This document shows positions 9,302 through 19,148 of a stretch of 64,000 nucleotides of DNA, in pieces (the stretch's first letter is position 1; each line of letters starts with the position of its first letter). A program made the position numbers and the translations under genes. The stretch comes from Halolamina litorea (GTDB taxonomy: Archaea; Halobacteriota; Halobacteria; Halobacteriales; Haloferacaceae). The notes below the pieces were generated by a model. The model made no database searches and was not told the origin of the DNA. It worked only from the letters and a program-made list of their open reading frames with translations. The stretch spans positions 806,001 through 870,000 of the forward strand of contig NZ_JANHGR010000001.1 in NCBI RefSeq assembly GCF_026616205.1. Direction: 5' to 3'.

Positions 9302-10484
9302 CGCTCACCTCCGGGGCCGCGGCGGGTGCAAGCGCCTCCGCGGGGTCGTACTCCCGGTCGGCGAGCACACAGCGCACCCGGTGGTCGACGCCCTCGACGC
9401 TCGCCGGGGCGTCGTGTTCGTCGATGCGGTGCAGGCAGGACTCCATCGCCTTCGGACAGCGGTCGGCGAAGTAGCACTTCTCGCCCATCTCGGAGTCGAG
9501 CAGGCTCGGCACGTTCCCCTCGATCGGCGAGAGCCGCGGCGCGGGGTCCTCCAAGTCCGGGATCGACCCCAGCAGCCCCTCGGTGTAGGGGTGGACCGGG
9601 TTCTCGAACACGTCCTCGAGGGAGCCGCGTTCGACCACCTCGCCGGCGTACATCACGCCGACGCGCTGGCACATCCGCGCGATCACGCCGAGGTTGTGGG
9701 TGATGAGCACGACGCTCATCCCCTCCTCGTCCTGCAGGTCCTTCAGCAGGTTCAGGATCTGGGCCTGAATGGTCACGTCCAGCGCCGTCGTCGGTTCGTC
9801 GGCGATCAGCACGTCGGGTTCGCCGGCGAGCGCTTGGGCGACCATCGCCCGCTGGAGCATCCCGCCGGAGAACTCGTGGGGGTACTCCTCGGCGCGCTGT
9901 TCGGGGTCGGGGATGCCGACCCTGTCGAGCAGTTCGACCGCGCGCTCGTGGCTCTCGTCGCTCACGTAGTCCCGGGAAGGGACAAGCGAGTCGACGAAGT
10001 AGCTCGCCAGCCCGTAGCCCTGCGTCCGCGAGCGGGTGCGACGCGGGTTCGCCCGGGCCCGGCGCTGGACCTCGACGGCCTCGGCGATCTGTTCGCCCAC
10101 CGGGATGGTGGGGTTGAGGCTGCTCATCGGGTCCTGGAAGATGGTGGCGAACGCCGGCCCGCGGAGCCACCGGCGGGTGGCTTCGGGGAGTTGGCGCACG
10201 TCCACGTAGTCGCCGTCGACGGCCGACGGGTGTGAGTCGCGGTGTTCGTCGGCCAGTTCGGCGTCGCGGTACCAGACCTCGCCCTCGACGATCCGGCCCG
10301 GCGACTCCACGAGGTCGATCAGCGAGAGCGCGGTCACGGACTTGCCCGATCCCGACTCGCCGACGATGCCGAACACTTCACCGTCACGGACGTCGAAGTC
10401 GACGCCCTCGACGGCGTTGACCTGCCCCTCCTCCGTGAAGAAGCGTGTCGTGAGGTTCCGTACTTTGAGTAGTTCCTGAGACAT
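9294..10484 (-). CDS. dppD: Oligopeptide/dipeptide ABC transporter ATPase (OppD/DppD type)
   Basis: This 396-residue protein is the first ATPase of the importer. It has Walker A GESGSGKS near residue 42, the Q-loop [19 protein letters not shown], the signature [14 protein letters not shown], and Walker [15 protein letters not shown] with switch His ITHNLGV. The C-terminal [14 protein letters not shown] segment is the typical Opp/Dpp cysteine-rich tail. It powers uptake through the two permeases encoded just upstream. Gene order and short spacing (three bases after the dppC-like stop, overlap with the second ATPase) show a single operon. Confidence 0.93.
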   Translation of the reverse strand: MSQELLKVRNLTTRFFTEEGQVNAVEGVDFDVRDGEVFGIVGESGSGKSVTALSLIDLVESPGRIVEGEVWYRDAELADEHRDSHPSAVDGDYVDVRQLPEATRRWLRGPAFATIFQDPMSSLNPTIPVGEQIAEAVEVQRRARANPRRTRSRTQGYGLASYFVDSLVPSRDYVSDESHERAVELLDRVGIPDPEQRAEEYPHEFSGGMLQRAMVAQALAGEPDVLIADEPTTALDVTIQAQILNLLKDLQDEEGMSVVLITHNLGVIARMCQRVGVMYAGEVVERGSLEDVFENPVHPYTEGLLGSIPDLEDPAPRLSPIEGNVPSLLDSEMGEKCYFADRCPKAMESCLHRIDEHDAPASVEGVDHRVRCVLADREYDPAEALAPAAAPEVSDD

Positions 10485-10486
10485 AT

Positions 10487-11530
10487 CTAGACACCACCTT
10501 CCCCTTCGATCCCGGGGTCGAGCGCGTCACGCAGCCAGTCCCCGACGAGGTTGACACCGATCACGGCGAAGACGATGGCGAGCCCCGGCACGGTGGCGAT
10601 CCACCACGCCGTCGAGAGGTACGCCCGCCCCTGCGAGATGTCGAAGCCCCACGAGAGGGTCGTCCCCGAGAAGCCGAGGAACGACAGCGAGGACTCCAAC
10701 AGGATGATCGCCGCGACCTGGATGGTCGCGAGTACGAGGATCGGCGTCGTCGCGTTTGGGAGCACGTGTCGCCCGATGATCCGGGCGTCGCTGGCGCCCA
10801 GCGCGCGGGCGGCCTTGACGTACTCCTCCTCACGGATCGAGAGCGCTTCACCCCGGGCGATCCGGGCGAACCATACCCAGTTCACGAGGCCGACGACGAC
10901 GATGACCGTCCCCGGCAACACGAACGAGTCGGGCATCCCCGTCGACAGCCCGAGCGCCGACCGGACGGGGTCGACCAACCCGAGCATCACGAACGGGTCC
11001 GGCACGTCGACGGCCGCCCGGCCCCAGAGGCCGATCAGCGATATCGCCAACACCAGCGAGGGGAACGCCAACGACACGTCCGCGAACCGCATCAGCGCGT
11101 CGTCGACCCGGCCGCGGTAGTAGCCCGCGACGAGGCCGACGCTCACGCCGAGTATCGCCGCGAGCGCCGTTCCCAATATCCCCACGAGCATCGACGTGCG
11201 GGCGCCGTAGACGGCCCGCGAGTAGACGTCCTGTCCGAGGGAGTTCGTCCCCAGCGGGTGGTCGGCGGTCGCGTTGATCGTCACCGTCTCGTTGACGATC
11301 TGGAGCGAGCCGTTGACCATCTCCGAACTGGTCTCCTGTGTGGTGCGGCTGAACCCCATCGGCGGGAGGTTCCCGTTCTCCAAGTTCTGGTCGGTGGGGT
11401 TGTGCAGCGCGATGAAGGGGGCGAACCCCGCGACCAGCACCATCGCGAGCACGAGCACGATCCCGATCTTCGCCAGCGCGCTCGACCGGAGCTCCTTGCG
11501 GAGGTTCCGGAGCGTCCGCGGCGAGATCAT
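10487..11530 (-). CDS. dppC: ABC transporter permease (OppC/DppC type)
   Basis: This 347-residue membrane protein belongs to the binding-protein-dependent permease family. It has an N-terminal cytoplasmic helix and first membrane segment (IGIVLVLAMVLVAGFAPFI), then an extracellular stretch of about 60 residues, and five further segments. The EAA loop reads YVKAARALGASDARIIGRHVLPN, which contacts the ATPases. HPLGTNSLGQDVYSRAVYG is characteristic of DppC. Its start overlaps the stop of the OppB-type permease upstream by four bases (ATGA). Confidence 0.93.
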   Translation of the reverse strand: MISPRTLRNLRKELRSSALAKIGIVLVLAMVLVAGFAPFIALHNPTDQNLENGNLPPMGFSRTTQETSSEMVNGSLQIVNETVTINATADHPLGTNSLGQDVYSRAVYGARTSMLVGILGTALAAILGVSVGLVAGYYRGRVDDALMRFADVSLAFPSLVLAISLIGLWGRAAVDVPDPFVMLGLVDPVRSALGLSTGMPDSFVLPGTVIVVVGLVNWVWFARIARGEALSIREEEYVKAARALGASDARIIGRHVLPNATTPILVLATIQVAAIILLESSLSFLGFSGTTLSWGFDISQGRAYLSTAWWIATVPGLAIVFAVIGVNLVGDWLRDALDPGIEGEGGV

Positions 11531-12525
11531 TCGGCGACCACCTGCGGGTCGAGCGACGCGTAGACGGCGTCGACGACGAGGTTCACGATCACGAAGCCGG
11601 CGCCGATCACGATCAGCGACGCCTGCAGGATCGGCCAGTCACGCGCGTTGATCGCGTTGATCAGCGTCGTGCCCAGCCCCGGCCACGAGAACACCGACTC
11701 GGTGATGACCGCGCCGCCGATCAGCGTCCCCAACTGCAGGCCGAGGACGGTGATGATCGGGATCAGCGTGTTCCGCAGCACGTGTTTGTAGCGGATCAGC
11801 GACTCGGGCAGGCCCTTCGCCCGGGTCGCCTGCACGTAGGACTGCCCCAACTCCTCGAGCATCCCCGAGCGGGTGAGCCGCGTGATGAGCGCGGTGAAGT
11901 ACGTGCCCAGCGTGATCGCCGGCAGCACGATGTGGCGGGCCCACTGGAACATCGCGTCGGCGCCCGCCGAGACCCCTTGGGCGGTCATGATCCGGAACGC
12001 CTCGACGAAGCCGAACGCGCGGCCGCTGGTCGGGAACAGCCCGAACTCGACGGACAGCAGCAGCACGAGCATGATCCCGAGCCAGAAGTTCGGCGTCGAG
12101 ATGCCGACCAGCGAGAACGTCGTCGCGCCGTAGTCCGCCGGCTGGTGGCGCCGCGTGGCGCTGATGACCCCCAGCGGGATCGAGAGCGTGATGGCGACGA
12201 GGCTGCTGACGACCGCGAGTTCGATGGTCGCGGGCAGCTTCGTCACGACGATCTGACTCGCCTCGATGCCGGAGATGTAGGAGTAGCCCATGTCCCCCTG
12301 CAACAGCTCCCAGAGGTAGTCGAGGTACTGGACGTACAGCGGCTGGTCCAGCCCCAACTCCTCGGCGATCCGCTGGCGAAGCTCGGGGCTGGCGTCCAGC
12401 GGCGCGACGGCGTCGACGGGGCTCCCGGGCGTGATAAACCGCAGGAGGAAGACGATGCTGATGACCCCCCACACGACGACGACCCCCTGGAGGCCGCGCT
12501 TGAGCAGGAACCGTCCGTACGACAT
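11527..12525 (-). CDS. dppB: ABC transporter permease (OppB/DppB type)
   Basis: This 332-residue inner-membrane permease starts MSYGRFLLKRGLQGVVVVWGVISIVFLL, a typical first membrane segment of OppB/DppB. The substrate-channel region includes LGLDQPLYVQYLDYLWELLQGDMGYSY, and the EAA loop contains YVQATRAKGLPESLIRYKHVLRN. Six membrane segments are visible. The gene starts one base after the stop of the binding-protein gene and overlaps the second permease by four bases. This is the order expected of peptide or nickel importers. Confidence 0.93.
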   Translation of the reverse strand: MSYGRFLLKRGLQGVVVVWGVISIVFLLRFITPGSPVDAVAPLDASPELRQRIAEELGLDQPLYVQYLDYLWELLQGDMGYSYISGIEASQIVVTKLPATIELAVVSSLVAITLSIPLGVISATRRHQPADYGATTFSLVGISTPNFWLGIMLVLLLSVEFGLFPTSGRAFGFVEAFRIMTAQGVSAGADAMFQWARHIVLPAITLGTYFTALITRLTRSGMLEELGQSYVQATRAKGLPESLIRYKHVLRNTLIPIITVLGLQLGTLIGGAVITESVFSWPGLGTTLINAINARDWPILQASLIVIGAGFVIVNLVVDAVYASLDPQVVAE

Positions 12526-14184
12526 CTATTGTTCGCTCGGCAGGCTCTGTGCCTCGCTGATCAGTCGGTCGAACTCCTCGTCCGACCAGCTCGTGAGGTT
12601 CCCGTCGCTGGTCAGCAGCGGGATGAGCGTCTGACTCGCGTCGAACGTCTCGTTCCCCCAGCCCAGCAGGTACCAGTGCGGGTTCGTCTCGAGGTTCCCG
12701 TCGGTGACCTCGCTGGCCAGCGCCGAGAAGTCACGCTGGTTCACGCTGGCGGTGACGTTGGGCAGGTCGTCGAGGTAGCCCGCGACCGCTTGTGCGATCT
12801 CCACGTCGTTGAGGTAGCGCCCGACGGGGGTGTGGAGTTCGACCTCCACGCCGGCGTAGCCCGACGCCTCGACCAGCGCCTCGGCCTCGTCGGGGTCGTA
12901 GGGGTACGGGTCGAGGTCGCCGTTGTAGCCGAAGAAGCCGTCCAGCGTCGGCTGGGCGGTCGGGTCGCCGAACGTGTCGAGGACGTTCTCGATGATGCTC
13001 TCTAAGTCGATGGCGTAGTTGACCGCCTGGCGGAACTCCGCGGAGTCGAACGGCTCGACGTCGTAGCGCATCGCGTTGAAGATGACGCGCGTCGACGGCA
13101 CCGCGGAGATGCTGGTCCCATCGTTGTTCTCGATCCGGCTCACTTCCTGTGGCGGCACGTTGACGATGATGTCGGACTCGTCGGAGAGCAGGGAGTTCAC
13201 CCGCGTGCTGGCCTCGCTGGAGGCGGTGACCGTGAGCGAACTGATCTCGGCGGCCTCCCGCCAGTAGTTGTCGTTGCGGTTGAACACGACCTGCACGTCC
13301 TGCTCGTAGGTCTCCAACACGAACGGCCCGGTGCCGTCGATGTTCTGGTTGACGTAGGAGTTCTCGTTGGCCTCGACCCACGACTTGTTCATGATCGGGC
13401 CGTAGCTGGCGAACAGCGAGAACACGATGGGGTTCAGCCCCTCGCTCATCACGTCGACCGCGCGCTCGCCGTCGACGACTTCGGCGCCGGTGACGCCCGC
13501 AAGCTGGTCCTGCTGGGGGCTGGCGATCCCGGTGTCGGGGTCGACGATGCGGTTGATCGAGTAGGCGACGTCCTCCGGCGTGAGGTTGTCGCCGGAGTGG
13601 AAGGAGACGTTCGAGCGGATCTGGAAGCGGATCAGGCCGTCTTCGATCCGGCTGTAGTCGGTCGCCAGCTTGTTGACGATCCCACCCTCGCGGTCGCGGT
13701 CGAGCAGCCCCTCGTAGGCCTGCAGGACGATGTTGTCAGTCGGCGTCTCACGGTGGTCCTGCGGGTCCAGCCCGCTGTCCATCGAGGACTGGTTGATCAC
13801 CACGTCGTCCCCGCTGTCGGTCGCGGGGCTGATCTCGTAGGCGTCGATGAACTCGTCGGCTCGCGCCTCCCACTCGATGTCGGCGCTCTTGCCGTACACC
13901 GAGTACTGTCGGTTCAGGAACACCCAGGGCGACTGATCGTGGGCGCGGCGGTTGGCCCGCTGGAGGTAGCCGTCGCGGGTCTCCGGCTCGGGACGCTCGG
14001 TCGGCGTGTCGTCGCCGCCATCGCCGCCGGAGTCCGTCGGCGTGTCGGTGTCGTCCATGTTCTGCTCGCCGTCGGTGTCGGTGCCACCGCCACCACCACA
14101 GCCCGCCATGGCGGTCGCCGCGGCCGTGCCGGCGAAGCCGAGGAACTTCCGTCGTCCCACGTTGGGTGTGTCTTTGTCAGACAT
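12526..14184 (-). CDS. dppA: Extracellular solute-binding protein, family 5 (Tat-exported lipoprotein)
   Basis: This 552-residue lipoprotein captures the ligand for the importer on the cell surface. The N-terminus has a twin-arginine motif (GRRKFLG), a short hydrophobic stretch and a lipobox (AMAGC). A Thr/Asp/Glu-rich linker of about 50 residues follows, typical of haloarchaeal lipoproteins. The family 5 core contains TPEDVAYSINRIVDPDTG and YAIDLESII. Ligands of the family include peptides, nickel and oligosaccharides, so the substrate is open. I chose the ATG at 14184 because the signal peptide starts there and a TATA element lies 28 bases upstream. Confidence 0.93.
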   Translation of the reverse strand: MSDKDTPNVGRRKFLGFAGTAAATAMAGCGGGGGTDTDGEQNMDDTDTPTDSGGDGGDDTPTERPEPETRDGYLQRANRRAHDQSPWVFLNRQYSVYGKSADIEWEARADEFIDAYEISPATDSGDDVVINQSSMDSGLDPQDHRETPTDNIVLQAYEGLLDRDREGGIVNKLATDYSRIEDGLIRFQIRSNVSFHSGDNLTPEDVAYSINRIVDPDTGIASPQQDQLAGVTGAEVVDGERAVDVMSEGLNPIVFSLFASYGPIMNKSWVEANENSYVNQNIDGTGPFVLETYEQDVQVVFNRNDNYWREAAEISSLTVTASSEASTRVNSLLSDESDIIVNVPPQEVSRIENNDGTSISAVPSTRVIFNAMRYDVEPFDSAEFRQAVNYAIDLESIIENVLDTFGDPTAQPTLDGFFGYNGDLDPYPYDPDEAEALVEASGYAGVEVELHTPVGRYLNDVEIAQAVAGYLDDLPNVTASVNQRDFSALASEVTDGNLETNPHWYLLGWGNETFDASQTLIPLLTSDGNLTSWSDEEFDRLISEAQSLPSEQ

Positions 14185-14208
14185 AGACTGTCGGTCGGGA
14201 CGGACCGA

Positions 14209-14216
14209 CTTATACC
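14209..14216 (-). promoter_or_regulatory. TATA element of the dppABCDF-like operon
   Basis: On the minus strand this reads GGTATAAG, centred about 28 bases before the ATG of the binding-protein gene. The spacing implies a leaderless transcript for the whole importer operon. Confidence 0.6.
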
Positions 14217-14223
14217 CTGCGCC

Positions 14224-14236
14224 GGTATGGCATACC
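14224..14236. promoter_or_regulatory. Inverted repeat upstream of the importer promoter (possible operator)
   Basis: The site is GGTATG-G-CATACC, a perfect six-base inverted repeat with a one-base spacer. It lies eight bases upstream of the TATA element as read on the minus strand, next to where TFB binds. A repressor or activator site is plausible, but no regulator is encoded nearby. Confidence 0.35.
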
Positions 14237-14339
14237 AATCAACTGCTCGCCGTCCGTCGAATTCGTGTCCGTTGATAACTACGAACGGCGCAGAACACGT
14301 CGATTCCGACCGATAAAAGTCGACGGAAAAGGGCCGTCG

Positions 14340-16595
14340 TTACTCCTGCTGGGCGTCAACGGCGGCGACGCCGGCGAGGTTGACGATGTCCTTGACTTCG
14401 TCGCCGCGCTGCATCACGTGGACGGGCTTGTCCATGCCGACGAGCATCGGCCCGATGGCCTCCGCGCCGCCGAGCCGCTGGAGCAGCTTGTAGGCGATGT
14501 TGCCGGCCTCGAGGTTCGGGAAGACGAGCACGTTCGCGGGCTCGTCGAGGTCCGAGAACTCGTAGGTGTCGGTGAGGATCTCCTCGACGACGGCAGTATC
14601 GGCTTGCATCTCGCCGTCGACCGGGAAGTCGACCCCGGGGTCGTCACGGAGGCTCGCGGCCGCGTCACGGGGCTTGCGGGTGCCCTCGTTCTCGACGGAG
14701 CCGAAGTTCGAGTACGACAGCAGCGCCGCGCGCGGCTCGACGTTGAACCGGCGTGCCAGTTCGGCGGTGTGTTTGGTGATCTCTTCGAGCACCGCCTCGC
14801 TGGGGTCCTGGTTCACCGTCGCGTCGGCGACGAACACGACGCGGTTCTTGAACGTCAGCATGTAGACGCCGGCGGCGTACTCGGCGTCCTCGGCGGTGCC
14901 GATCACTTCGAGCGGCGGACGCAGCGCCGAGGGGTAGTGGTGGGTCAGCCCCGTCAGGAGCGCGTCGGCGTCGCCCTGCTCGACCATCGCGCTGCCGAGG
15001 TAGTTGGTGTCCCGGCGGACCAGTTCGCCGGCCTCGCTCCGGGTGACGCCTTTGCGCTGGCGGAGTTCGTAGAGCCGTTCGGCGTAGGCCTCGGTGTCGT
15101 CGGCGCGCGGGTCGACGGTTTCGGGGGTGAAGTCCAGCCCCAACTGGCCGACGATGCGCTCGATCTCCTCGCGGTTGCCGAGCAGCACCGGCTCGGCGAT
15201 GCCCTGCTCCTGGATCTGGGCGGCCGCGCGCACCATCTTCTCGTCGGCGCCCTCCGCGAGCGCGACGCGCTGTTTGTTCGTCTTGGCCTTGTTGAGCACG
15301 ACCCGCATCATCTCGCGGGACTTGCCCAGCCGGGCCTCCAGCTCCTCGGCGTACTCGTCCACGTCGATCTCGGTGCGAGCGACGCCCTCCTCCATCGCCG
15401 CCTCGGCGACGGCCGGCGCGACCTGAAAGAGCACGCGTGGATCGACGGGCTTCGGGATGACGTACTCCGGACCGTACTGGAGGGGCTGGTCGCCGTAGGC
15501 CTTCACGACGGCGTCTGGCACGTCCTGCCGGGCCAGGTCCGCGAGCGCCTCGGCGGCGGCGCGCTTCATGTCCTCTGTGATGCCAGTCGCGCGAACGTCG
15601 AGGGCGCCGCGGAACAGGAACGGGAACCCGAGGACGTTGTTGACCTGGTTCGGGTAGTCAGAGCGCCCCGTCGCCATGATCACGGTGTCGTCGCGGGCCG
15701 CGCGGGCCTCCTCGTAACCGATCTCCGGTTCGGGGTTGGCCATCGCGAAGATGATGGGGTTGTCCGCCATCGACCGGACCATCTCGGGGGAGACGATGCC
15801 GCCGACCGAGAGGCCGACGAACATGTCGGCGCCGTCGATGGCGTCCGCGAGGTCGCCCTCGGGCAGGTCGCGGGCGAACTCCTTTTTGTACTCGTTCACG
15901 TCGCCGTTCTCGGCGCGCTCCTCGGTGATGATCCCCGAGGAGTCACACATCGTGATCCTGTCGGGGTCGGCGCCGAGTTCGACGTAGAACCGCGCGGTCG
16001 CCAGCGCGGAGGCGCCGGCGCCGGAGAACGTGATCTCCATCTCGGAGATGTCCTTCTCGAGCACGTCGACGGCGTTGAGCAGGCCGGCACCGCTGATGAT
16101 CGCGGTGCCGTGCTGGTCGTCGTGGAACACGGGGATGTCCATCGACTCCCGGAGTCGCTGCTCGATCTCGAAACACTCGGGCCCGGCGATGTCCTCGAGG
16201 TTGATCCCCCCGAACGTCGGCTCCATGGCCTCGACGCACTGGCAGAAGGCGTCCACGTCGGTCTCGTCGAGTTCGATGTCGAACACGTCGATGTCGGCGA
16301 AGCGCTTGAACAGTACGCCCTTCCCCTCCATCACGGGTTTCGAGGCCTGGGCGCCGATGTCGCCGAGGCCGAGCACGGCGGTCCCGTTCGAGACGACGCC
16401 GACCATGTTCCCCTTGGCGGTGTACTCGTAGGCGCGGTTCTCGTCCTCGGCGATGTCGAGACACGGCGCGGCGACGCCCGGCGAGTACGCCAGCGAGAGG
16501 TCACGCTGCGTGTTAGTCGGCTTCGTGGTGGATATCTCGATCTTGCCCGGCGGGTCGACCCGGTGATACTCCCGGGCGTCGTCGTCAAGTCCCAT
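14340..16595 (-). CDS. maeB: NADP-dependent malic enzyme with phosphotransacetylase-like C-terminal domain
   Basis: This 751-residue protein has two domains. Residues up to about 430 form the malic enzyme, with [43 protein letters not shown] and the nucleotide-binding [14 protein letters not shown]. Residues from about 430 form a phosphotransacetylase-like domain with [13 protein letters not shown] and [16 protein letters not shown], usually regulatory in this family. The enzyme converts malate to pyruvate and CO2 with reduction of NADP, feeding gluconeogenesis and lipid synthesis. Length matches bacterial MaeB. It is a single gene, 155 bases from the importer operon and on the same strand. 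Confidence 0.95.
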   Translation of the reverse strand: MGLDDDAREYHRVDPPGKIEISTTKPTNTQRDLSLAYSPGVAAPCLDIAEDENRAYEYTAKGNMVGVVSNGTAVLGLGDIGAQASKPVMEGKGVLFKRFADIDVFDIELDETDVDAFCQCVEAMEPTFGGINLEDIAGPECFEIEQRLRESMDIPVFHDDQHGTAIISGAGLLNAVDVLEKDISEMEITFSGAGASALATARFYVELGADPDRITMCDSSGIITEERAENGDVNEYKKEFARDLPEGDLADAIDGADMFVGLSVGGIVSPEMVRSMADNPIIFAMANPEPEIGYEEARAARDDTVIMATGRSDYPNQVNNVLGFPFLFRGALDVRATGITEDMKRAAAEALADLARQDVPDAVVKAYGDQPLQYGPEYVIPKPVDPRVLFQVAPAVAEAAMEEGVARTEIDVDEYAEELEARLGKSREMMRVVLNKAKTNKQRVALAEGADEKMVRAAAQIQEQGIAEPVLLGNREEIERIVGQLGLDFTPETVDPRADDTEAYAERLYELRQRKGVTRSEAGELVRRDTNYLGSAMVEQGDADALLTGLTHHYPSALRPPLEVIGTAEDAEYAAGVYMLTFKNRVVFVADATVNQDPSEAVLEEITKHTAELARRFNVEPRAALLSYSNFGSVENEGTRKPRDAAASLRDDPGVDFPVDGEMQADTAVVEEILTDTYEFSDLDEPANVLVFPNLEAGNIAYKLLQRLGGAEAIGPMLVGMDKPVHVMQRGDEVKDIVNLAGVAAVDAQQE

Positions 16596-16666
16596 ACCCC
16601 CGGGTGTTCCGGGGCCGCCAAAAGTCTATCCACTCCCGTCGAAACTCGGTTAGACGATCGTCGAAC

Positions 16667-17833
16667 TCAGTTCTCGACGGTGTCGAACTGGAAGCCGCCC
16701 GTTTCGGGCTCCGACCCGTCGCCGTCCCCGGCTTCGTCTCGGGGCGCGGCGTCGCTATCGACCGGGGGTGCGCCGTCACCCGCCTCAGCGGGCGCGTCGG
16801 CGGCTGTCAGCCCACCGTCCGTCGCGCCGGCCGCCGGGTCGAGCCCCCCGGTTCCAGCCTCGGTTCCGTCCGGGAGTACCACCGAGACCGGATCGTCCGG
16901 CGGCTGTTCCGTGCCGGCCACGCCGATCACGTCGAGGTCCGCGTCGGTCGTCCCCAGCACCGTGAGGTCGTAGCTCGCGAGATACACGACCGTCGCCGCC
17001 CGAACTGGGAGCACCGCGAGGAAGCCAACGAGCGTGCAGGCAACGCCGAACCGGACGACCCCGACGGTCTCGACGCCGGCCGAGACGGTGCCGAACAGCG
17101 CGACGAGAGTGACGAAGCCGGCGAGGGCGAGCCCCGTGACGACGGTGCCCGCAGCCACCAGCGCCAGGGTGAGCACCGCCGCGGCCACCAGCCCGCGGGT
17201 GAGGAGGTAGCCGACGAAGCCGCCGCGCCGGCCCTCGAACGCCCGCCAGAGTCGGCGCCACGACGCCATCGCGCCGACGCCGGTGGCGAGCATCGTCGCG
17301 GGCAGCAGCGAGTGTGTCGCGTGGACGACGCCGAGGATACCGACGCAGACGCTGGCCACGACGAGCCCCGTGACGGCGGTGACGGCGATGTCGGCCGGCC
17401 CGGCCATCGTTCCGCCGGTGATCGCCAGCCAGCCGTCGTGGGCCGCCCGGAGCGTGACGCCGGCCGCGGCGCTCACCAGGACGAGCGCGGCGAACGCGAA
17501 ACAGAGCCAGCGGACCGAACGGCCGAGCCGCCAGCGAACGTCCTCGCTCAGTCGGAGGCGGTCCGACCGGAGTCCCGAGACGAGCGCGAACCGCCCGTAG
17601 CCGTCGGCGACGACGGCGCCGAGGACGAACAGTCCGGCCGCGAGCGCCATCGGCAGACCTCGGTCGCCGACGGCCGCCGGCACCGTAACCCGGGCGGCGG
17701 CTGGCGAGAGCCACCCGACGCCGACGACCAGCGAGAGCAGCGAGAGCCGGAGCCAGCGCCCCCGCTCCGGGAGCAGGAAGCCCCTCGCTGTCGCGGCCGC
17801 CCCGACGACAGCGCGCACGGCGTGCCACGACAT
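16667..17833 (-). CDS. Predicted multi-span membrane protein of unknown function
   Basis: I do not recognise this family. The 388-residue protein has six or more hydrophobic segments between about residues 25 and 305, among them LAAGLFVLGAVVADGYGRFALVSGLRSDRL and VLTLALVAAGTVVTGLALAGFVTLVALFG (both split by charged turns). The last 85 residues are a hydrophilic tail rich in Asp, Gly, Ala and Pro that is probably disordered. This resembles haloarchaeal membrane proteins often called DUF4013- or DUF7544-like, but I cannot assign one. I chose the ATG at 17833 because a TATTTT element lies about 31 bases upstream. An ATG six codons earlier is the alternative. Confidence 0.65.
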   Translation of the reverse strand: MSWHAVRAVVGAAATARGFLLPERGRWLRLSLLSLVVGVGWLSPAAARVTVPAAVGDRGLPMALAAGLFVLGAVVADGYGRFALVSGLRSDRLRLSEDVRWRLGRSVRWLCFAFAALVLVSAAAGVTLRAAHDGWLAITGGTMAGPADIAVTAVTGLVVASVCVGILGVVHATHSLLPATMLATGVGAMASWRRLWRAFEGRRGGFVGYLLTRGLVAAAVLTLALVAAGTVVTGLALAGFVTLVALFGTVSAGVETVGVVRFGVACTLVGFLAVLPVRAATVVYLASYDLTVLGTTDADLDVIGVAGTEQPPDDPVSVVLPDGTEAGTGGLDPAAGATDGGLTAADAPAEAGDGAPPVDSDAAPRDEAGDGDGSEPETGGFQFDTVEN

Positions 17834-17938
17834 TCGGGTATCCGAACCCACGACACGGCAAAATAGCTACGGGGCCGTCGGGGCCTGACCGTCCCGGCGC
17901 TGGCGAGCGATCAGGGCGCCGCGGCCATGGTGCCGCGG

Positions 17939-19042
17939 TCAGGGCGCGTACGGCGCGTGGCGTTCGAGCGTTCGGTCGTAGCCGACCGCCTCCACCTCGA
18001 ACGTCGGCCAGTTCGGCGTCGCCGTCAGACACTCGAAGGGGTTCTCGCCCGCCTCGACGAGGTAGGTGTCCTCGCTGCGCGCGCCGCCGACGACGGGGTT
18101 GTAAGCGTATCCCATCGGCGCCCGCACGGGGGCCTCGGCGCCGGGCGCGGCCAGCCACTCCCGACGGGCGAACCCCGCGGCGCCGCCCTGTTCGCCGGCG
18201 TCGAGCGCCTCGGAGGCACCGAGTTCGTCGTAGGCCTCGGCGACGGCGTCGAACACGTCGCCGGCGGTACCGTCCGACGCCACGGCCGCCTCCGTCGCCG
18301 CAAGCGCGGTCGCCTCGACCCGGGCCGCGGTGCGGAACTGCTCCTCAAACCGGGCCGGCGGATCGAACGCGATCGTCCGCGAGAGCGAGGCGTGGAGTCC
18401 ACCGCGCTCGGCGGTCACGCTCACGACCGCGTAGTCGCCGAGCTCCCCGGCACCGGCCGGCGGGGAGCGGTACGCCTCGGCGCGTTCGCTTCCGGCAACG
18501 CGAACCTCGGCGGCCGACATCGCGCCCGAGGAGAGGGCGATCCGCAGCGCCGAGGCGACCTCGTGTTCGGTGTCCTCGGGACCGAGTTCGCGGCAGACGC
18601 GCTCGACGGCCGCGGCAGTCTCCTCGGCCAGCGAGCGGTAGCGCTCTACGTCGGCCTCCGTGAGCGGCTGGCGCAGCCGGGCGGCGTCGATCCGCTCTAT
18701 CCCGGGGGCATCGAAGTCCGCGGCTGTCTCGGCGGGCGAGGCGTCGGCGACGGCTGCCGGCAGCGACTCGTGCCACGGGACGGTCTCGACGGCGAACCCG
18801 TCGGGCAGTTCCTCGGCGGCGATACGGGTGGCCTCCCCGGCCGGCGCCACCGCCCGGAGTGCCGGGTCCTCGCCGGGGACGTAGCCCGCGGCGGCGACGC
18901 CGAGTCCGTCGGCGTCGACGGGGCTGTTGTCGCCGCCGGTGAGCCACGCGAACGCGTCGGGGCGGGCGAACCAGACGGCGTCGAAGCCTGCCGCCGCGAG
19001 GTAGCTATCGAGACAGGCGGTACGTGCGTCGTGGTCGACCAT
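17939..19042 (-). CDS. M24-fold (creatinase/aminopeptidase P-like) protein lacking metal ligands
   Basis: This 367-residue protein follows the two-domain plan of Xaa-Pro peptidases: an N-terminal creatinase-like domain with VWFARPDAFAWLTGG, then a pita-bread domain with LRQPLTEADVERYRSLAEETAAAVER. The catalytic residues are missing. Where active members have a D-x-G strand and S/G-D-x-T-R-T, this protein reads VVSVTAERGGLHASLSRTIAF. No HGxGHGxG motif and no closing ExG/RxED pair is visible. It is probably a non-catalytic relative. The intact M24 peptidase near 44-45 kb in this window gives a contrast. It diverges from the heme A synthase gene. Confidence 0.75.
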   Translation of the reverse strand: MVDHDARTACLDSYLAAAGFDAVWFARPDAFAWLTGGDNSPVDADGLGVAAAGYVPGEDPALRAVAPAGEATRIAAEELPDGFAVETVPWHESLPAAVADASPAETAADFDAPGIERIDAARLRQPLTEADVERYRSLAEETAAAVERVCRELGPEDTEHEVASALRIALSSGAMSAAEVRVAGSERAEAYRSPPAGAGELGDYAVVSVTAERGGLHASLSRTIAFDPPARFEEQFRTAARVEATALAATEAAVASDGTAGDVFDAVAEAYDELGASEALDAGEQGGAAGFARREWLAAPGAEAPVRAPMGYAYNPVVGGARSEDTYLVEAGENPFECLTATPNWPTFEVEAVGYDRTLERHAPYAP

Positions 19043-19148
19043 ACGGCCGCTGGCGGCGGCGGCGACTTCAACGCGCCGACTCGGGGTCTCGCGCGCGAGC
19101 GCGCCTGCAACGGAACCCACAAGTGCGAGCGGTCCGGAGTCAACCCGA

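Noticed and set aside
7757-14184. Long plus-strand frames through the ABC importer region
   Set aside because: High GC gives long open frames on the opposite strand. The proteins are rich in Arg, Val and His and lack the domains that the minus strand clearly encodes.
14265-16973. Plus-strand frame of about 900 codons over malic enzyme
   Set aside because: It is the antisense shadow of a gene with every expected malic enzyme motif on the minus strand.
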